Source: an uncultured Deferribacteraceae bacterium (GTDB taxonomy: Bacteria > Chrysiogenota > Deferribacteres > Deferribacterales > Mucispirillaceae). Taken from it: 64,000 bases of DNA. Positions within the stretch are counted from its first letter, which is position 1. Each line of letters opens with the position of its first letter. A model generated the notes under the pieces. That model searched no databases. It saw only the letters and a program-made list of their open reading frames with translations, and was not told the origin of the DNA. Below, one piece after another: positions 1 to 8,987 of the stretch. The position numbers and the translations under genes were made by a program. The DNA is taken from assembly GCA_947041165.1 (NCBI GenBank), contig CAMRCY010000010.1, positions 1-64,000 of the forward strand. Reading direction: 5' to 3'.

Positions 1-736
1 TATAGAACTTGCATGTATCTGTAGCCTTATCGTAACCAGAATTACCGATTTTTGATTTTACTTTATCAAGAGTTATCTCTATATCATTAATAGAGTTAAT
101 AGAGATATCAAGGTAATATCTAGCCATTGTAGAAAGTTTTGAGTAATCAGTTAATGCAGTATGAGCACCAGTCCAACAAGGGTTGTACTCAAAATCAGTT
201 GGTATAACTTTGCTTAAATTTGCGCCGTAAAATGCACCGTAAGAGAGTATATTCTCAAAAAACTCAGGAGGTTTATCGTAGAAAAGTTTTCTGTATAACT
301 CTTCATTAAAACCAACTATTTTTTTTGAAACATTATCAATAGTAACTGTTAGGATAAATGAACTAAAATGACCAGGCAATCTACCATTTCTATCGGTATT
401 TCCATAACCATTATATGATATAGCACTTTCAGATGGTTGTAGTGTTGCTACATCAATAGAAGGAATGTTTGTGTCCCAATATTCTGGATTAGTAAAATTA
501 TAATTAGTCCCTTTATAAATATCACATTTAGGTACTCCTTCAAGTTCTGTGCCAGTATTATTTAATTTAATATCACACCTAATAATAGATGTTTTATAGC
601 TTATATTTTCAGTAGTATTATTTTTAAATGTAAAAAATACATCATTAAATTGAACATCCTCATACGGGCTTTCTGAAACACATGATATAAAAGATAGTAC
701 GCTAAAAAGGATTACTATGTATTTGGTCAATGTCAT
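1..736 (-). CDS. Lipoprotein of unknown function, partial (runs off left edge)
   Basis: An open frame of 245 codons starts at ATG 736 and stays open to position 1, so the C-terminus is missing. The first 19 residues form a lipoprotein signal (hydrophobic core then LSFISC, with the lipid-bearing Cys at residue 19). No family is recognised in the rest, which is rich in Asn, Thr and Tyr and has scattered cysteines. Its ATG overlaps the TGA of the upstream metalloprotease gene by 3-4 bases, so the two are almost certainly translated from one message. By context it may be a partner or substrate of that protease; this is inference. Confidence 0.7.
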   Translation of the reverse strand, partial: MTLTKYIVILFSVLSFISCVSESPYEDVQFNDVFFTFKNNTTENISYKTSIIRCDIKLNNTGTELEGVPKCDIYKGTNYNFTNPEYWDTNIPSIDVATLQPSESAISYNGYGNTDRNGRLPGHFSSFILTVTIDNVSKKIVGFNEELYRKLFYDKPPEFFENILSYGAFYGANLSKVIPTDFEYNPCWTGAHTALTDYSKLSTMARYYLDISINSINDIEITLDKVKSKIGNSGYDKATDTCKFY

Positions 737-2316
737 TCCCATGTCCCCCGATACATTTTTCTAACAATTGAAACATCTTTTGTTGTGATATATCTGTTAT
801 CATCCACACCCAAACTCTCACCAGCATCTATACATTTTTCTGTTGTTTTTAATGACTGTGGAGTATCGTAAACATAACTACATCTACTATTTTTGAATCT
901 AGTGTCATTACTGTTTTTTGCAGTTATAGGCTCCTGATCTAATCCGTTCCGATAATGCATTATAGAAAAATAGTCGTAAGTAGGCGACACTTGAGTTAAG
1001 CGTGCAGTTTCATATACATTGCGGTATATAGGTGTTTTTATAGTGATTTTGAACCATAAAAATCTAACTCTTCTATAACTCCATCCTACAAATACTTTAC
1101 CTGCAAGATATGTATGGCTAACATTAATGCTTCTGTAATCCCAATCATTCGTATGAGGCATATTTATATAATTGTTTCTATCGTATCTTTGATGTTCATG
1201 TAATAACCCTATCACATGTCCTAGTTCATGTGTTGCTACTCTTTGTAAATCAGGAATGAATTCGCTATTGGGGCTATTAAACTTTGAACTTAGTTCCATC
1301 CATGGCATACTTGCTGGCAGCCAACCTATCCAAGCCGCACTACCGCTATCACTATTATTTTTCATTGAAATTCTCAAACATGAATCACCATAAAGCCATG
1401 AAAACAATAGGTATGCATTGTGATTGCATTGACGGAAATCAATAATACCTTTAGTAGTTCTTTCCCAGTCATACATAGCTGCTTTTACCTTAGTTTCTAC
1501 ATGCTGAGGAACTCCTTTGAATTTATAGTATATTCTTCCGTTATATCTCCATAGAGGGGTAGGTTTGAGATAATGTCCAGTTGGAGAAACTTCTTCATTT
1601 TCCAGTCCATCACCATATTCAGCCTCTTCAGAGTTGTCATTTATAACCTCTGTTACTAGCCCCATATCGGCTAATGCTGTATCGATATCTTCTCCACGTG
1701 CTTCGGCATTTAAAAGTTCAATAGTTATTGCTCCGCTAAGATCATCACTACGAACCATCATGTTTTCTACCATTAGAGTATTGTTATCAACACGAGATAC
1801 AAACTCAAGTGTTAGTGCGTCAGTTACATCTGGTTGAATCTCTTTGATAGTCTCTGTGAGTTCAGATTCAAGTTCCATTATTTCATCTTCTAATGTTACT
1901 TCTTCTTCAGATGCCATCATTACTCCATCAACTTCAGTATTAGTTGTTCTTTTTCTCGTAATAGAACTTAAATCTTCTGGTAGATTAGATAATATATCCT
2001 CTAAATCTAGAAAACCAGTATCAGGCTCTCCTGAAAGTCCGTCAGCTACTGCTGTTGCATAGCCTTCAGGTATACCAATATCATATTTTGCTAGAAGTTC
2101 TGCAGACTTCTCTGCAAAGGTTAACGTTGTTACCATAAATTTTTGATACGTTTTACCAGCATCCGTAGTTGGCTCAACTTCTGAAATGTTTTCAATAATA
2201 GCATTAGTTTTTTTTGCCTCACTACATGAGCTTAAAAGTAAGAAAACAGAGAATAACGATAACATAGGAATTGAATGAAATACTTTTGATAAGAAATTGT
2301 TTTTGAAGATCTTCAT
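733..2316 (-). CDS. Astacin-family (M12A) zinc metalloprotease, predicted lipoprotein
   Basis: Predicted secreted zinc endopeptidase of 527 residues. It begins with a signal sequence ending in LLLSSC, so it is probably a lipid-anchored envelope protein. Residues 35-245 form an acidic region without a recognised fold, possibly a propeptide or stalk. The catalytic domain follows: HELGHVIGLLHE at about 363-374 followed by HQRYDRNNYI matches the astacin zinc signature HExxHxxGxxHExxRxDR, and SIMHY at about 451 is the astacin Met-turn. All zinc ligands and the catalytic Glu are present. A GAGG ribosome site precedes ATG 2316. The gene overlaps the downstream lipoprotein. Substrate is unknown; mucin or host-protein cleavage would be a guess. 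Confidence 0.88.
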   Translation of the reverse strand: MKIFKNNFLSKVFHSIPMLSLFSVFLLLSSCSEAKKTNAIIENISEVEPTTDAGKTYQKFMVTTLTFAEKSAELLAKYDIGIPEGYATAVADGLSGEPDTGFLDLEDILSNLPEDLSSITRKRTTNTEVDGVMMASEEEVTLEDEIMELESELTETIKEIQPDVTDALTLEFVSRVDNNTLMVENMMVRSDDLSGAITIELLNAEARGEDIDTALADMGLVTEVINDNSEEAEYGDGLENEEVSPTGHYLKPTPLWRYNGRIYYKFKGVPQHVETKVKAAMYDWERTTKGIIDFRQCNHNAYLLFSWLYGDSCLRISMKNNSDSGSAAWIGWLPASMPWMELSSKFNSPNSEFIPDLQRVATHELGHVIGLLHEHQRYDRNNYINMPHTNDWDYRSINVSHTYLAGKVFVGWSYRRVRFLWFKITIKTPIYRNVYETARLTQVSPTYDYFSIMHYRNGLDQEPITAKNSNDTRFKNSRCSYVYDTPQSLKTTEKCIDAGESLGVDDNRYITTKDVSIVRKMYRGTWE

Positions 2317-2696
2317 CTTGCACCTCAGGTTTTAGTTTGTTTGTTGCATAAGACAAATATTAGGATATCATGCTGACTTTAAATAACGCCCCACCGTATA
2401 CTAAATTATAAAATATCAATATTAATATCGTATAATTTAAAGTATTGTTTCATGTGTGGCTTATAATGTCAACTATAGTTCATTGTTTATATTTCTTTTA
2501 TATATATGAATATATGAGTTTTATAATTATGTATTTATATATGATTTTATTCATTTTTCATTAAATAATGGTGCATTTAATTTTATGTTTCATTCTCTAT
2601 TTTTTGCTTGAAATTATATTTTTAACTTTTAACTTTGATAATTATATCATATTATATATTAGTGTTTAATATGGTTTTGATATAGGGGGATTTTAG
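2317..2696. other. Divergent AT-rich intergenic region
   Basis: 380 bases between the minus-strand protease and the plus-strand Sel1 genes. It must hold the promoters of both. I see only A+T-rich sequence and the AGGGGGA ribosome site of the next gene; no clear -35/-10 pair, hairpin or repeat stands out. Confidence 0.5.
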
Positions 2697-2993
2697 ATGA
2701 AATTTTTTACAGTTGCGTTTATGTTTATGTTTTTGGGATTAGTTAATATATCTGTATGTTATGCTGATGAGGCGACGTTATTTACCAAATATAGTAAAGG
2801 GTGTGAAGATAAAAACGCTGAAAGTTGTTACAAGCTTGGATTTATGTATGCAAGTGGTGATGGCGTTGAGCAAGATAATAAGAAGGCGAAAAAGCTTTAT
2901 AAAAAAGCTTGTGATGGTGGTAATGCCGAAGGTTGCATATCGCTTGAGATGCTGAAGAGTGCCGATAAACTATTCAAGACATTTGGTAACTAG
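2697..2993 (+). CDS. Small exported Sel1-repeat (Hcp-like) protein, type A leader
   Basis: 98 residues: a signal peptide cleaved near CYADEA, then two Sel1-like repeats. Each repeat carries the spaced Cys pair (KGCEDKNAESC, KACDGGNAEGC) that in Helicobacter cysteine-rich proteins forms a disulfide within the repeat. The protein is therefore likely periplasmic or secreted and folded by Dsb enzymes. The ribosome site GGGGGA lies just upstream. It is the shortest member of the six intact paralogues that follow and lacks the usual terminal cap (KSCELG..CDxY), ending in an unrelated 20-residue tail. It is followed by its own terminator. Function unknown. Confidence 0.8.
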   Translation: MKFFTVAFMFMFLGLVNISVCYADEATLFTKYSKGCEDKNAESCYKLGFMYASGDGVEQDNKKAKKLYKKACDGGNAEGCISLEMLKSADKLFKTFGN

Positions 2994-3097
2994 AAGTTTT
3001 AATTAACGGTTGTGATTTATATAAAAGGATATATGAGAAAATAATCGCAACTCATAAGTTCAAAATCTCAACATAAATCAATTTTATAAATATAATT

Positions 3098-3135
3098 AGA
3101 GGGTGTTTTAAATCTATAAAGCCCTCTATTTTTTT
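3098..3135 (+). terminator. Rho-independent terminator after first Sel1 gene
   Basis: AGAGGG at 3098 pairs with CCCTCT at 3122, followed by a run of T. The same hairpin with nearly the same flanks recurs at 6793 and 8213, so it was copied together with the genes. Confidence 0.8.
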
Positions 3136-3144
3136 GTTCAAAAA

Positions 3145-3175
3145 TTGCTATATTTTTTTAAAACTATATTATACT
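3145..3175 (+). promoter_or_regulatory. Possible promoter before the Sel1 lipoprotein gene
   Basis: TTGCTA and TATACT separated by 19 bases (18 if TGCTAT is taken as -35). The same block recurs before the 6918 gene, copied with the module. Spacing is not ideal, so this is tentative. Confidence 0.35.
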
Positions 3176-3219
3176 ATTAGATTAGGATTTTATATGATTT
3201 TAGTAAAGGGGTTTTAGAG

Positions 3220-4242
3220 ATGAGATTTTTTAGTAGGACGTCATTTATTGTTTGTATGTTTTCTCTCTTCATTATTTCATGTGCGAATAAATCAAGTTAC
3301 CTTCATAAAGCTTGTGATGATGGAGATACTAGTAGCTGTTATAATCTTGGATTAAGGTATTATACAGGCGAAATAGTGTCAATAGATCGTAAAAAAGCAG
3401 TTAAGTTATTTAACAAAGCTTGTGATGATGGACATGTAAAAAGCTGTTATAATCTTGGAGTTATTTACGATAACGGCAAAGGTGTACCAGTAGATTATAA
3501 AAAAGCTAGCTGGCTATATAACAAAGCGTGTGATGGTGGAGTGGCTGAGGGTTGTTATAATCTTGGACTTATGTATTCTAACGGCGAATATGTGCCAGTA
3601 GATTATAAGAAAGCTAGTGAACTATTTGATAAAGCTTGTGATGGTGGATATGTTGGTGGTTGTCTTAATCTTGGAACTATGTATTATGCAGGCGAGGGTA
3701 TGCCCGTAGATTATAAAAAAGCTAGTGAACTATTTGATAAAGCTTGTGATTATGGAGTGACTAGTGCTTGTTATAATCTTGGAGTTATGTACGCTAAGGG
3801 CAAGGGCGTAACAGTTGATCATAAAAAAGCTAGAGAGTTATATACGAAAGCATGTGATGGTGGATATACTAGTGGCTGTTTTAATCTTGGGAATGGTTAC
3901 TATAATGGCAAAGACGTGCCAGTAGATTATAAAAAAGCTAGTGAGTTATATCTTAAAGCATGTGATGGTGGAAGTACTAAAGGTTGTGTTAATCTTGGAT
4001 ATATGTATGCTAACGGCGAAGGTGTACCAGTAGATTATAAAAAAGCAGTTAAATTATATGATAAAGCTTGTGAGGATGGAAATGCAGGTGGTTGTGGCAT
4101 TCTTGGATTTATGTATGCAACAGGTGAACAAATTCCAGTTGATTACGATAAAGCGTTGAGTTTATATAAAAAAAGTTGTGAACTTGGAAGTCAAAAACGT
4201 TGCGATGCATACAAAATATTATACGACGAAATGAAAAAATAA
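3220..4242 (+). CDS. Sel1-repeat (Hcp-like) lipoprotein, type B leader
   Basis: 340 residues. The leader MRFFSRTSFIVCMF ends in FIISC, a lipobox, so unlike its type A neighbours this protein should be lipid-anchored. Eight Sel1 repeats of about 36 residues follow, of the form KACDGG-x3-GCYNLG-xMY-x-NGxGVPVDYKKA, then a C-terminal cap (KSCELGSQKRC). Every repeat has two Cys, as in Helicobacter Hcp proteins. Neighbouring repeats are nearly identical at the DNA level, which suggests recent repeat expansion. It may head a run with the three type A genes downstream, since no terminator is seen until 6793. Hcp-type proteins are usually surface or secreted scaffolds; the partner here is unknown. Confidence 0.85.
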   Translation: MRFFSRTSFIVCMFSLFIISCANKSSYLHKACDDGDTSSCYNLGLRYYTGEIVSIDRKKAVKLFNKACDDGHVKSCYNLGVIYDNGKGVPVDYKKASWLYNKACDGGVAEGCYNLGLMYSNGEYVPVDYKKASELFDKACDGGYVGGCLNLGTMYYAGEGMPVDYKKASELFDKACDYGVTSACYNLGVMYAKGKGVTVDHKKARELYTKACDGGYTSGCFNLGNGYYNGKDVPVDYKKASELYLKACDGGSTKGCVNLGYMYANGEGVPVDYKKAVKLYDKACEDGNAGGCGILGFMYATGEQIPVDYDKALSLYKKSCELGSQKRCDAYKILYDEMKK

Positions 4243-4319
4243 TTTTAACTATTTTATTTATAGTGAGAATATTATATATTGAGGTTTGATAAAATTTTAC
4301 TACAGGGGAATTTAGTGCT

Positions 4320-4928
4320 ATGAAATTTTTTACAATAACAGTTATGACTGTGTTTATATTTTTAGGTATAGTGAGTGTGTCGGTATCTTATGCATATGAT
4401 AAGGCGTTAGTTGATGAATATAGTAAAGAGTGTGAGAAAGGTAACATTGAAAGCTGTGGTGAGCTTGGACTTATGTATGCAGTGGGCGAAGGTGTACAAT
4501 ACGATTTTAAAAAAGCTAGTGAATTACTTAATAAAGCTTGTGATGGCGGGAATATTGATAGTTGTTTTCTGCTTGGAGCTGTGTATTATGAAATTGAAGG
4601 AGTATCAATAAACGATAAAAATATTATTGAAATGTTTAACAAAGCTTGTACAGGTGGATCGACTGAAAGCTGTTTTCATCTTGGAATTATGTATAATGAA
4701 GGCGATGAAGTACCAGTAGATTACAAAAAAGCTAGTGAGCTGTTTGAAAAAGCTTGTGATGGTGGAAATGCTAGTGCTTGTTCTAATCTTGGATATATGT
4801 ATTCTAACGGCGAAGGTGTACCAGCAGATTATAAGAAAGCGTTAAAAGTATTTAAGAAAAGCTGTGAACTGGGATTTCAAGAAGGTTGCGATGGATATAA
4901 AACGATACAAGACGAAATGAAGAAATAA
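4320..4928 (+). CDS. Exported Sel1-repeat (Hcp-like) protein, type A leader
   Basis: 202 residues: a signal peptide (MKFFTITVMTVFIF... cleaved near SVSYA), four Sel1 repeats with paired Cys, and the cap KSCELGFQEGC. An AGGGGA ribosome site lies 9-10 bases before ATG 4320. The 77-base spacer before it is nearly identical to the spacer before the 5669 gene, which points to duplication of a gene-plus-leader block. One repeat is diverged (YEIEGVSINDKN instead of the consensus), so the copies are evolving apart. Confidence 0.85.
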   Translation: MKFFTITVMTVFIFLGIVSVSVSYAYDKALVDEYSKECEKGNIESCGELGLMYAVGEGVQYDFKKASELLNKACDGGNIDSCFLLGAVYYEIEGVSINDKNIIEMFNKACTGGSTESCFHLGIMYNEGDEVPVDYKKASELFEKACDGGNASACSNLGYMYSNGEGVPADYKKALKVFKKSCELGFQEGCDGYKTIQDEMKK

Positions 4929-4985
4929 TTTTAACTATTATATATTAAGGTTTGATAAAATTTTACTACAGGGGAATTTAGGACT

Positions 4986-5591
4986 ATGAAATTTTTTACA
5001 ATAACAGTTATGACTGTGTTTATGTTTTTAGGTATAGTGAGTGTATCAGTGTCTTATGCAGATGACAAGAAGTCGGTTGCAAAATATATTAAAGGGTGTG
5101 ACAAGGGAGATATTAATAGTTGTTATGAACTTGGGTATATGTATGATACAGGTAAAGGCGTAACGGTTGATTATAAAAAAGCAGTTAATTTTTATGATAA
5201 AGCATGTAAAGGTTCTCATGTTGGTGGGTGTTATAATCTTGGATATATGTATGCAATGGGTGAAGGTGTAGAGGTTGATTATAAAAAAGCAAATACGTTT
5301 TATGCTAAAGCATGTGATGGTGGAGTGGCTACTGGTTGTTACAATCTTGGACATAGTTATTACAACGGCATGGGTGTACCAGTAGATTATAAAAAGACAG
5401 TCAAATTATTCAAGCAAGCTTGCGATGGTAAAGAAGCAAATGGCTGTAGCAATCTTGCAGTTATGTATATAGAAGGACGCATTCCAACAGATCATAAAAA
5501 GGCTTTAAGTTTATCAAAAAAGGGCTGTGATATGGGCGATAAAAACAGTTGTGATTTGCATGAATATATATCTGCTGAACTGAAGAAATAA
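4986..5591 (+). CDS. Exported Sel1-repeat (Hcp-like) protein, type A leader
   Basis: 201 residues. The leader is almost identical to that of the 4320 and 5669 genes, then four Sel1 repeats with Cys pairs and the cap KGCDMGDKNSC. Only 57 bases separate it from the previous gene, with no terminator, so cotranscription is likely. Sequence similarity is highest in the first 25 codons and drops in the repeats. A conserved export signal attached to variable repeat bodies would fit a diversified set of surface or periplasmic binding proteins, which is inference. Confidence 0.85.
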   Translation: MKFFTITVMTVFMFLGIVSVSVSYADDKKSVAKYIKGCDKGDINSCYELGYMYDTGKGVTVDYKKAVNFYDKACKGSHVGGCYNLGYMYAMGEGVEVDYKKANTFYAKACDGGVATGCYNLGHSYYNGMGVPVDYKKTVKLFKQACDGKEANGCSNLAVMYIEGRIPTDHKKALSLSKKGCDMGDKNSCDLHEYISAELKK

Positions 5592-5668
5592 TTTTAAATA
5601 TTTTATTTATAGTGAGAATATTATATATTAAGGTTTGATAAAATTTTACTACAGGGGAATTTAGGACT

Positions 5669-6736
5669 ATGAAATTTTTTACAATAACAGTTATGACTGT
5701 GTTTATGTTTTTAGGTATAGTGAGTGTGCCTATATCTTATGCAGATGATAAAGCGTTAATTGAGAAACATAGTAAAGAGTGTGATAAAGGCAACGTTGGA
5801 AGCTGTGCTGAGCTTGGACTTATGTATGCAGTGGGCGAAGATGTACCAGTAGATTTTAAAAAAGCTAGTGAATTACTTAATAAAGCTTGTGATGGCGGGA
5901 ATATTGATAGCTGTGTTGTACTTGGAGATATGTATTTTAACGGTGAAGGTGTATCAGTAGATAAGAAAAAAGCTAGTGAGTTGCATATGAAAGCTAGTGA
6001 GTTACATATGAAAGCTTGTGATGGTGGATTTACTGATAACTGTATTTCACTTGGATATATGTATAGTAATGGTAACGGTGAAGGTGTACCAGTAGATTTC
6101 AAAAAAGCTAATAGCTTATTTGATAAAGCTTGTATGGGTGGGAATGCTTGGGGCTGTGCTAATCTTGGATATATGTATTATGACGGCGAAGGTGTACCAG
6201 TAGATTATAAGAAAGCTAGTGAGCTGTTTAAAAAAGCGTGTGATGGTGGAGATACTGGTGGTTGTTTCAGTCTTGGAAATAGTTATTCTAACGGCGAAGG
6301 TGTAGCAGTAGATTATAAAAAAGCTAGTGAATTATATGAAAAAGCTTGTGATGGTTCTGATTCTTGGGCTTGTTATAATCTTGGAGTTATGTATTATGAA
6401 GGCGAGGGCGTGTCAGTAGATTATAAAAAAGCTAGTGAATTATATAAGAAAGCTTGTGATAGCGGAAATACTGATGGTTGTAACAATCTTGGAGTTATGT
6501 ATGCTAACAGCGAAGGCGTACCAGTAGATTATAAAAAAGCTAGTGAACTATATAAGAAAGCTTGTGATGGAGGAGATGCTATGGGTTGTAGTAATCTTGG
6601 AGTTATGTATGTTACAGGTGAGTATATACCAGTTGATGAGGATAAAGCATTAAGTCTATTTAAAAAAAGTTGTGAGCTTGGTAATCAAAAAGGTTGCGAT
6701 GCATACAAAATATTATACGACGATATGAGAAAATAA
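5669..6736 (+). CDS. Exported Sel1-repeat (Hcp-like) protein, type A leader, with internal duplication
   Basis: 355 residues: type A signal peptide, eight Sel1 repeats with Cys pairs, cap KSCELGNQKGC. Between repeats 2 and 3 a 21-base direct duplication gives KASELHM twice in a row (5969-6010), lengthening one helix by exactly two turns of seven residues. Repeat 3 also has a short insertion (NGNGEG). Both changes keep the frame. It is the last gene of the 3220-6736 run and is followed by a terminator at 6793. Confidence 0.85.
   Translation: MKFFTITVMTVFMFLGIVSVPISYADDKALIEKHSKECDKGNVGSCAELGLMYAVGEDVPVDFKKASELLNKACDGGNIDSCVVLGDMYFNGEGVSVDKKKASELHMKASELHMKACDGGFTDNCISLGYMYSNGNGEGVPVDFKKANSLFDKACMGGNAWGCANLGYMYYDGEGVPVDYKKASELFKKACDGGDTGGCFSLGNSYSNGEGVAVDYKKASELYEKACDGSDSWACYNLGVMYYEGEGVSVDYKKASELYKKACDSGNTDGCNNLGVMYANSEGVPVDYKKASELYKKACDGGDAMGCSNLGVMYVTGEYIPVDEDKALSLFKKSCELGNQKGCDAYKILYDDMRK
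5969..6010 (+). repeat. 21-bp in-frame tandem duplication inside a Sel1 gene
   Basis: Two adjacent 21-base units differing at one base (gtgagttgcat versus gtgagttacat) encode KASELHM twice. Confidence 0.85.
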
Positions 6737-6792
6737 TCTCAACTCATAAGTTCAAAAATTTTAACGTACAGTAATTATTTATAAATATAATC

Positions 6793-6832
6793 AGAGGGTG
6801 TTTTTAATCTATAAAACCCCTCTATTTTTTTT
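6793..6832 (+). terminator. Rho-independent terminator after the Sel1 run
   Basis: AGAGGG at 6793 and CCCTCT at 6818 form the stem, followed by eight T. Near copy of the hairpin at 3098. Confidence 0.8.
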
Positions 6833-6917
6833 GTTCAAAAATTGCTATATTTTTTTAAAAACTATATTATACTATTAGATTAAGATTTTATATGATTTTA
6901 ATAAAGGGGTTTTAGAG

Positions 6918-8156
6918 ATGAGATGTTTTAGTAGGACGTTATTTATTGTTTGTATATTTTCTCTCTTCATTATTTCATGTGCTAATAAATCAAGTTACCT
7001 TCATAAAGCGTGTGATGGTTCTGATACTAGTAGCTGTTATAATCTTGGATTAAAGTATCATGCAGGCGAAGGCGTGCCAGTAGATTATAAAAAAGCAGTT
7101 AAGTTATTTAAAAAAGCTTGTGATGATGGAGTGACTAGTGCTTGTTATAATCTTGGAGTTATGTATGCTAACGGCGAAGGTGTGCCAGTAGATTATAAGA
7201 AAGCTAGTGAACTATTTGATAAAGCTTGTGATGATGGAGTGACTAGTGCTTGTTATAATCTTGGATTAATGTATTATGACGGCAAAGATGTACCAGTAGA
7301 TTATAAAAAGGCAGTTAAGTTATATAACAAAGCGTGTGATGGTGGAGAGGTTCAGGGTTGTTATAATCTTGGATTAATGTATTATGACGGCAAAGGAGTT
7401 CCTGCAGATTATAAAAAGGCAGTTAAGTTATTTAACAAGGCTTGTGATGGTTCTGATGCTAGTGGCTGTTATAATCTTGGATTAAGGTATTATGCAGGCG
7501 AAGGCGTGCCAGTAGATTATAAAAAAGCTAGTCAGCTATATAACAAAGCGTGTGATGGTGGAAATACTAAAGGCTGTAGTAATCTTGGATATATGTATTA
7601 TAACGGTGAAGGCGTGCCAGTAGATTATAATAAAGCTATTGAATTATATACGAAAGCTTGTGATGGTTCTTATGCTATTGGCTGTACTAATCTTGGATTA
7701 ATGTATGATACCGGCAAAGGCGTACCTGTAGATAAGGAAAAAGCAGTTAAGCTATATGATAAAGGTTGTGATGGTGCTCATGCTACTGGCTGTTATAATC
7801 TTGGATTAATGTATGCTCACAGCGAAGGTGTGCCAGTAGATTATAAAAAAGCTAGTGAACTATATGGCAAAGCTTGTGATGGAGGATATGCTACTGGTTG
7901 TTATAATCTTGGATATATGTATGCTAACGGCGAAGGTGTGCCAGTAGATGATAAAAAAGCAGTTAAGTTATATGGTAGAGCTTGTGATGGTTCCTATGCT
8001 AGTGGCTGTACTAATCTTGGAGTTATGTATTATAACGGCGAAGGTGTTCCAGTAGATTATGATAAAGCGTTAAGTCTATTTGAAAAAGCTTGTGATCTTG
8101 AAAATCAAATGGGTTGCGATTTATATAAAAGAATATACGACGAGATGAGAAAATAA
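6918..8156 (+). CDS. Sel1-repeat (Hcp-like) lipoprotein, type B leader, longest member
   Basis: 412 residues. The leader is nearly identical to that of the 3220 gene (lipobox FIISC then ANKSSYLHKACD), followed by ten Sel1 repeats with paired Cys and the cap KACDLENQMGC. Upstream sequence including a putative promoter and the AAAGGGG ribosome site is copied from the 3220 locus, so the two lipoprotein genes arose by segmental duplication and then gained or lost repeats. Bounded by terminators on both sides, so it is probably a single-gene transcript. Lipid anchoring is predicted; function is unknown. Confidence 0.85.
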   Translation: MRCFSRTLFIVCIFSLFIISCANKSSYLHKACDGSDTSSCYNLGLKYHAGEGVPVDYKKAVKLFKKACDDGVTSACYNLGVMYANGEGVPVDYKKASELFDKACDDGVTSACYNLGLMYYDGKDVPVDYKKAVKLYNKACDGGEVQGCYNLGLMYYDGKGVPADYKKAVKLFNKACDGSDASGCYNLGLRYYAGEGVPVDYKKASQLYNKACDGGNTKGCSNLGYMYYNGEGVPVDYNKAIELYTKACDGSYAIGCTNLGLMYDTGKGVPVDKEKAVKLYDKGCDGAHATGCYNLGLMYAHSEGVPVDYKKASELYGKACDGGYATGCYNLGYMYANGEGVPVDDKKAVKLYGRACDGSYASGCTNLGVMYYNGEGVPVDYDKALSLFEKACDLENQMGCDLYKRIYDEMRK

Positions 8157-8212
8157 TCTCAACTCATAAGTTCAAAAATTTTAATGTACAGTAATTATGT
8201 ATAAATATAATT

Positions 8213-8252
8213 AGAGGGTGTTTTTAATCTACAAAAACCCCTCTATTTTTTT
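8213..8252 (+). terminator. Rho-independent terminator, third copy
   Basis: AGAGGG at 8213 pairs with CCCTCT at 8239, followed by seven T. Third copy of the duplicated hairpin. Confidence 0.8.
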
Positions 8253-8345
8253 GTTCAAAATGTTAATATCAACTTATCTACTAAATTATGCTACATTATA
8301 TTATATTAACGTACTTTTCATAATATTTTTTAGGAGAATTTTAAT

Positions 8346-8908
8346 ATGAAACCTTTTGACATCAATCTACTTATCATCACAATTTTATCTATGTTTATAA
8401 TTTCATGTGCGACTAATCTCCTCTTATTATCTATCAAGAGAGGGTAGGTGAGGCTCAAGAATTATGTTATAAAAGTGATGCAAACGGTTGTTACGATTTA
8501 GGTGTTATGTATATATATATATAGGGTGTGATCGTAGAGCAAGACGCAGACAGAGCGTTCGGTTATTTTAATAGAGCGTGCAATGGTGGCAGTATGGCAG
8601 GTTGTGGTGATCTTGGATTGTTCTATTCTGAAAATTTAGGAACGGTTGAACAAGATTTTAATAAGGCGTTTATGTTATTTAAAAAGGCGTGCGATAATGA
8701 TTATATGCTTGCGTGTTCAGATCTTGGACATATGTATTCAGATGGTGTTGGAGTTAAACAAGATTTTGAAAAATCATTAAGTTTTTATAAGAGATCGTGC
8801 GATCAAAAGTTTATGTATTCATGCAATGAGTTTAATGAGTTATATGATAAGGATGTACTAATAATTCAAAACCTGAGCCGTATTGTACAAAATATAAATA
8901 GAGTTTAG
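8346..8908 (+). pseudogene. Broken Sel1-repeat lipoprotein gene
   Basis: A ribosome site (AGGAG) and ATG 8346 open a lipoprotein leader (FIISCATN) that hits TAG at 8445. A frameshift of one base around 8411-8420 would join it to a second frame reading SPLIIYQERVGEAQELC and then a Sel1 repeat with its Cys pair. That frame meets another TAG at 8522, at the end of a TA-repeat (tatatatatatatag) exactly where the consensus has Glu of NGEGV, so the spacing is kept. From GTG 8528 the frame runs to 8908 through two further repeats. A truncated 126-residue product could still be made but would lack an export signal. The C-terminal tail differs from the intact paralogues. Confidence 0.8.
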
Positions 8909-8987
8909 GATTAAGAGTGATATTGATTTTTAATATAAACTAAAGTATCGTGTTATATTGTTAAGAGTATTAATTTTCTAGGGGGTA

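Noticed and set aside
5046-6102. Long minus-strand open frames across the Sel1 genes
   Set aside because: They are mirror frames caused by the repetitive codon pattern of the plus-strand genes and have no start signals.
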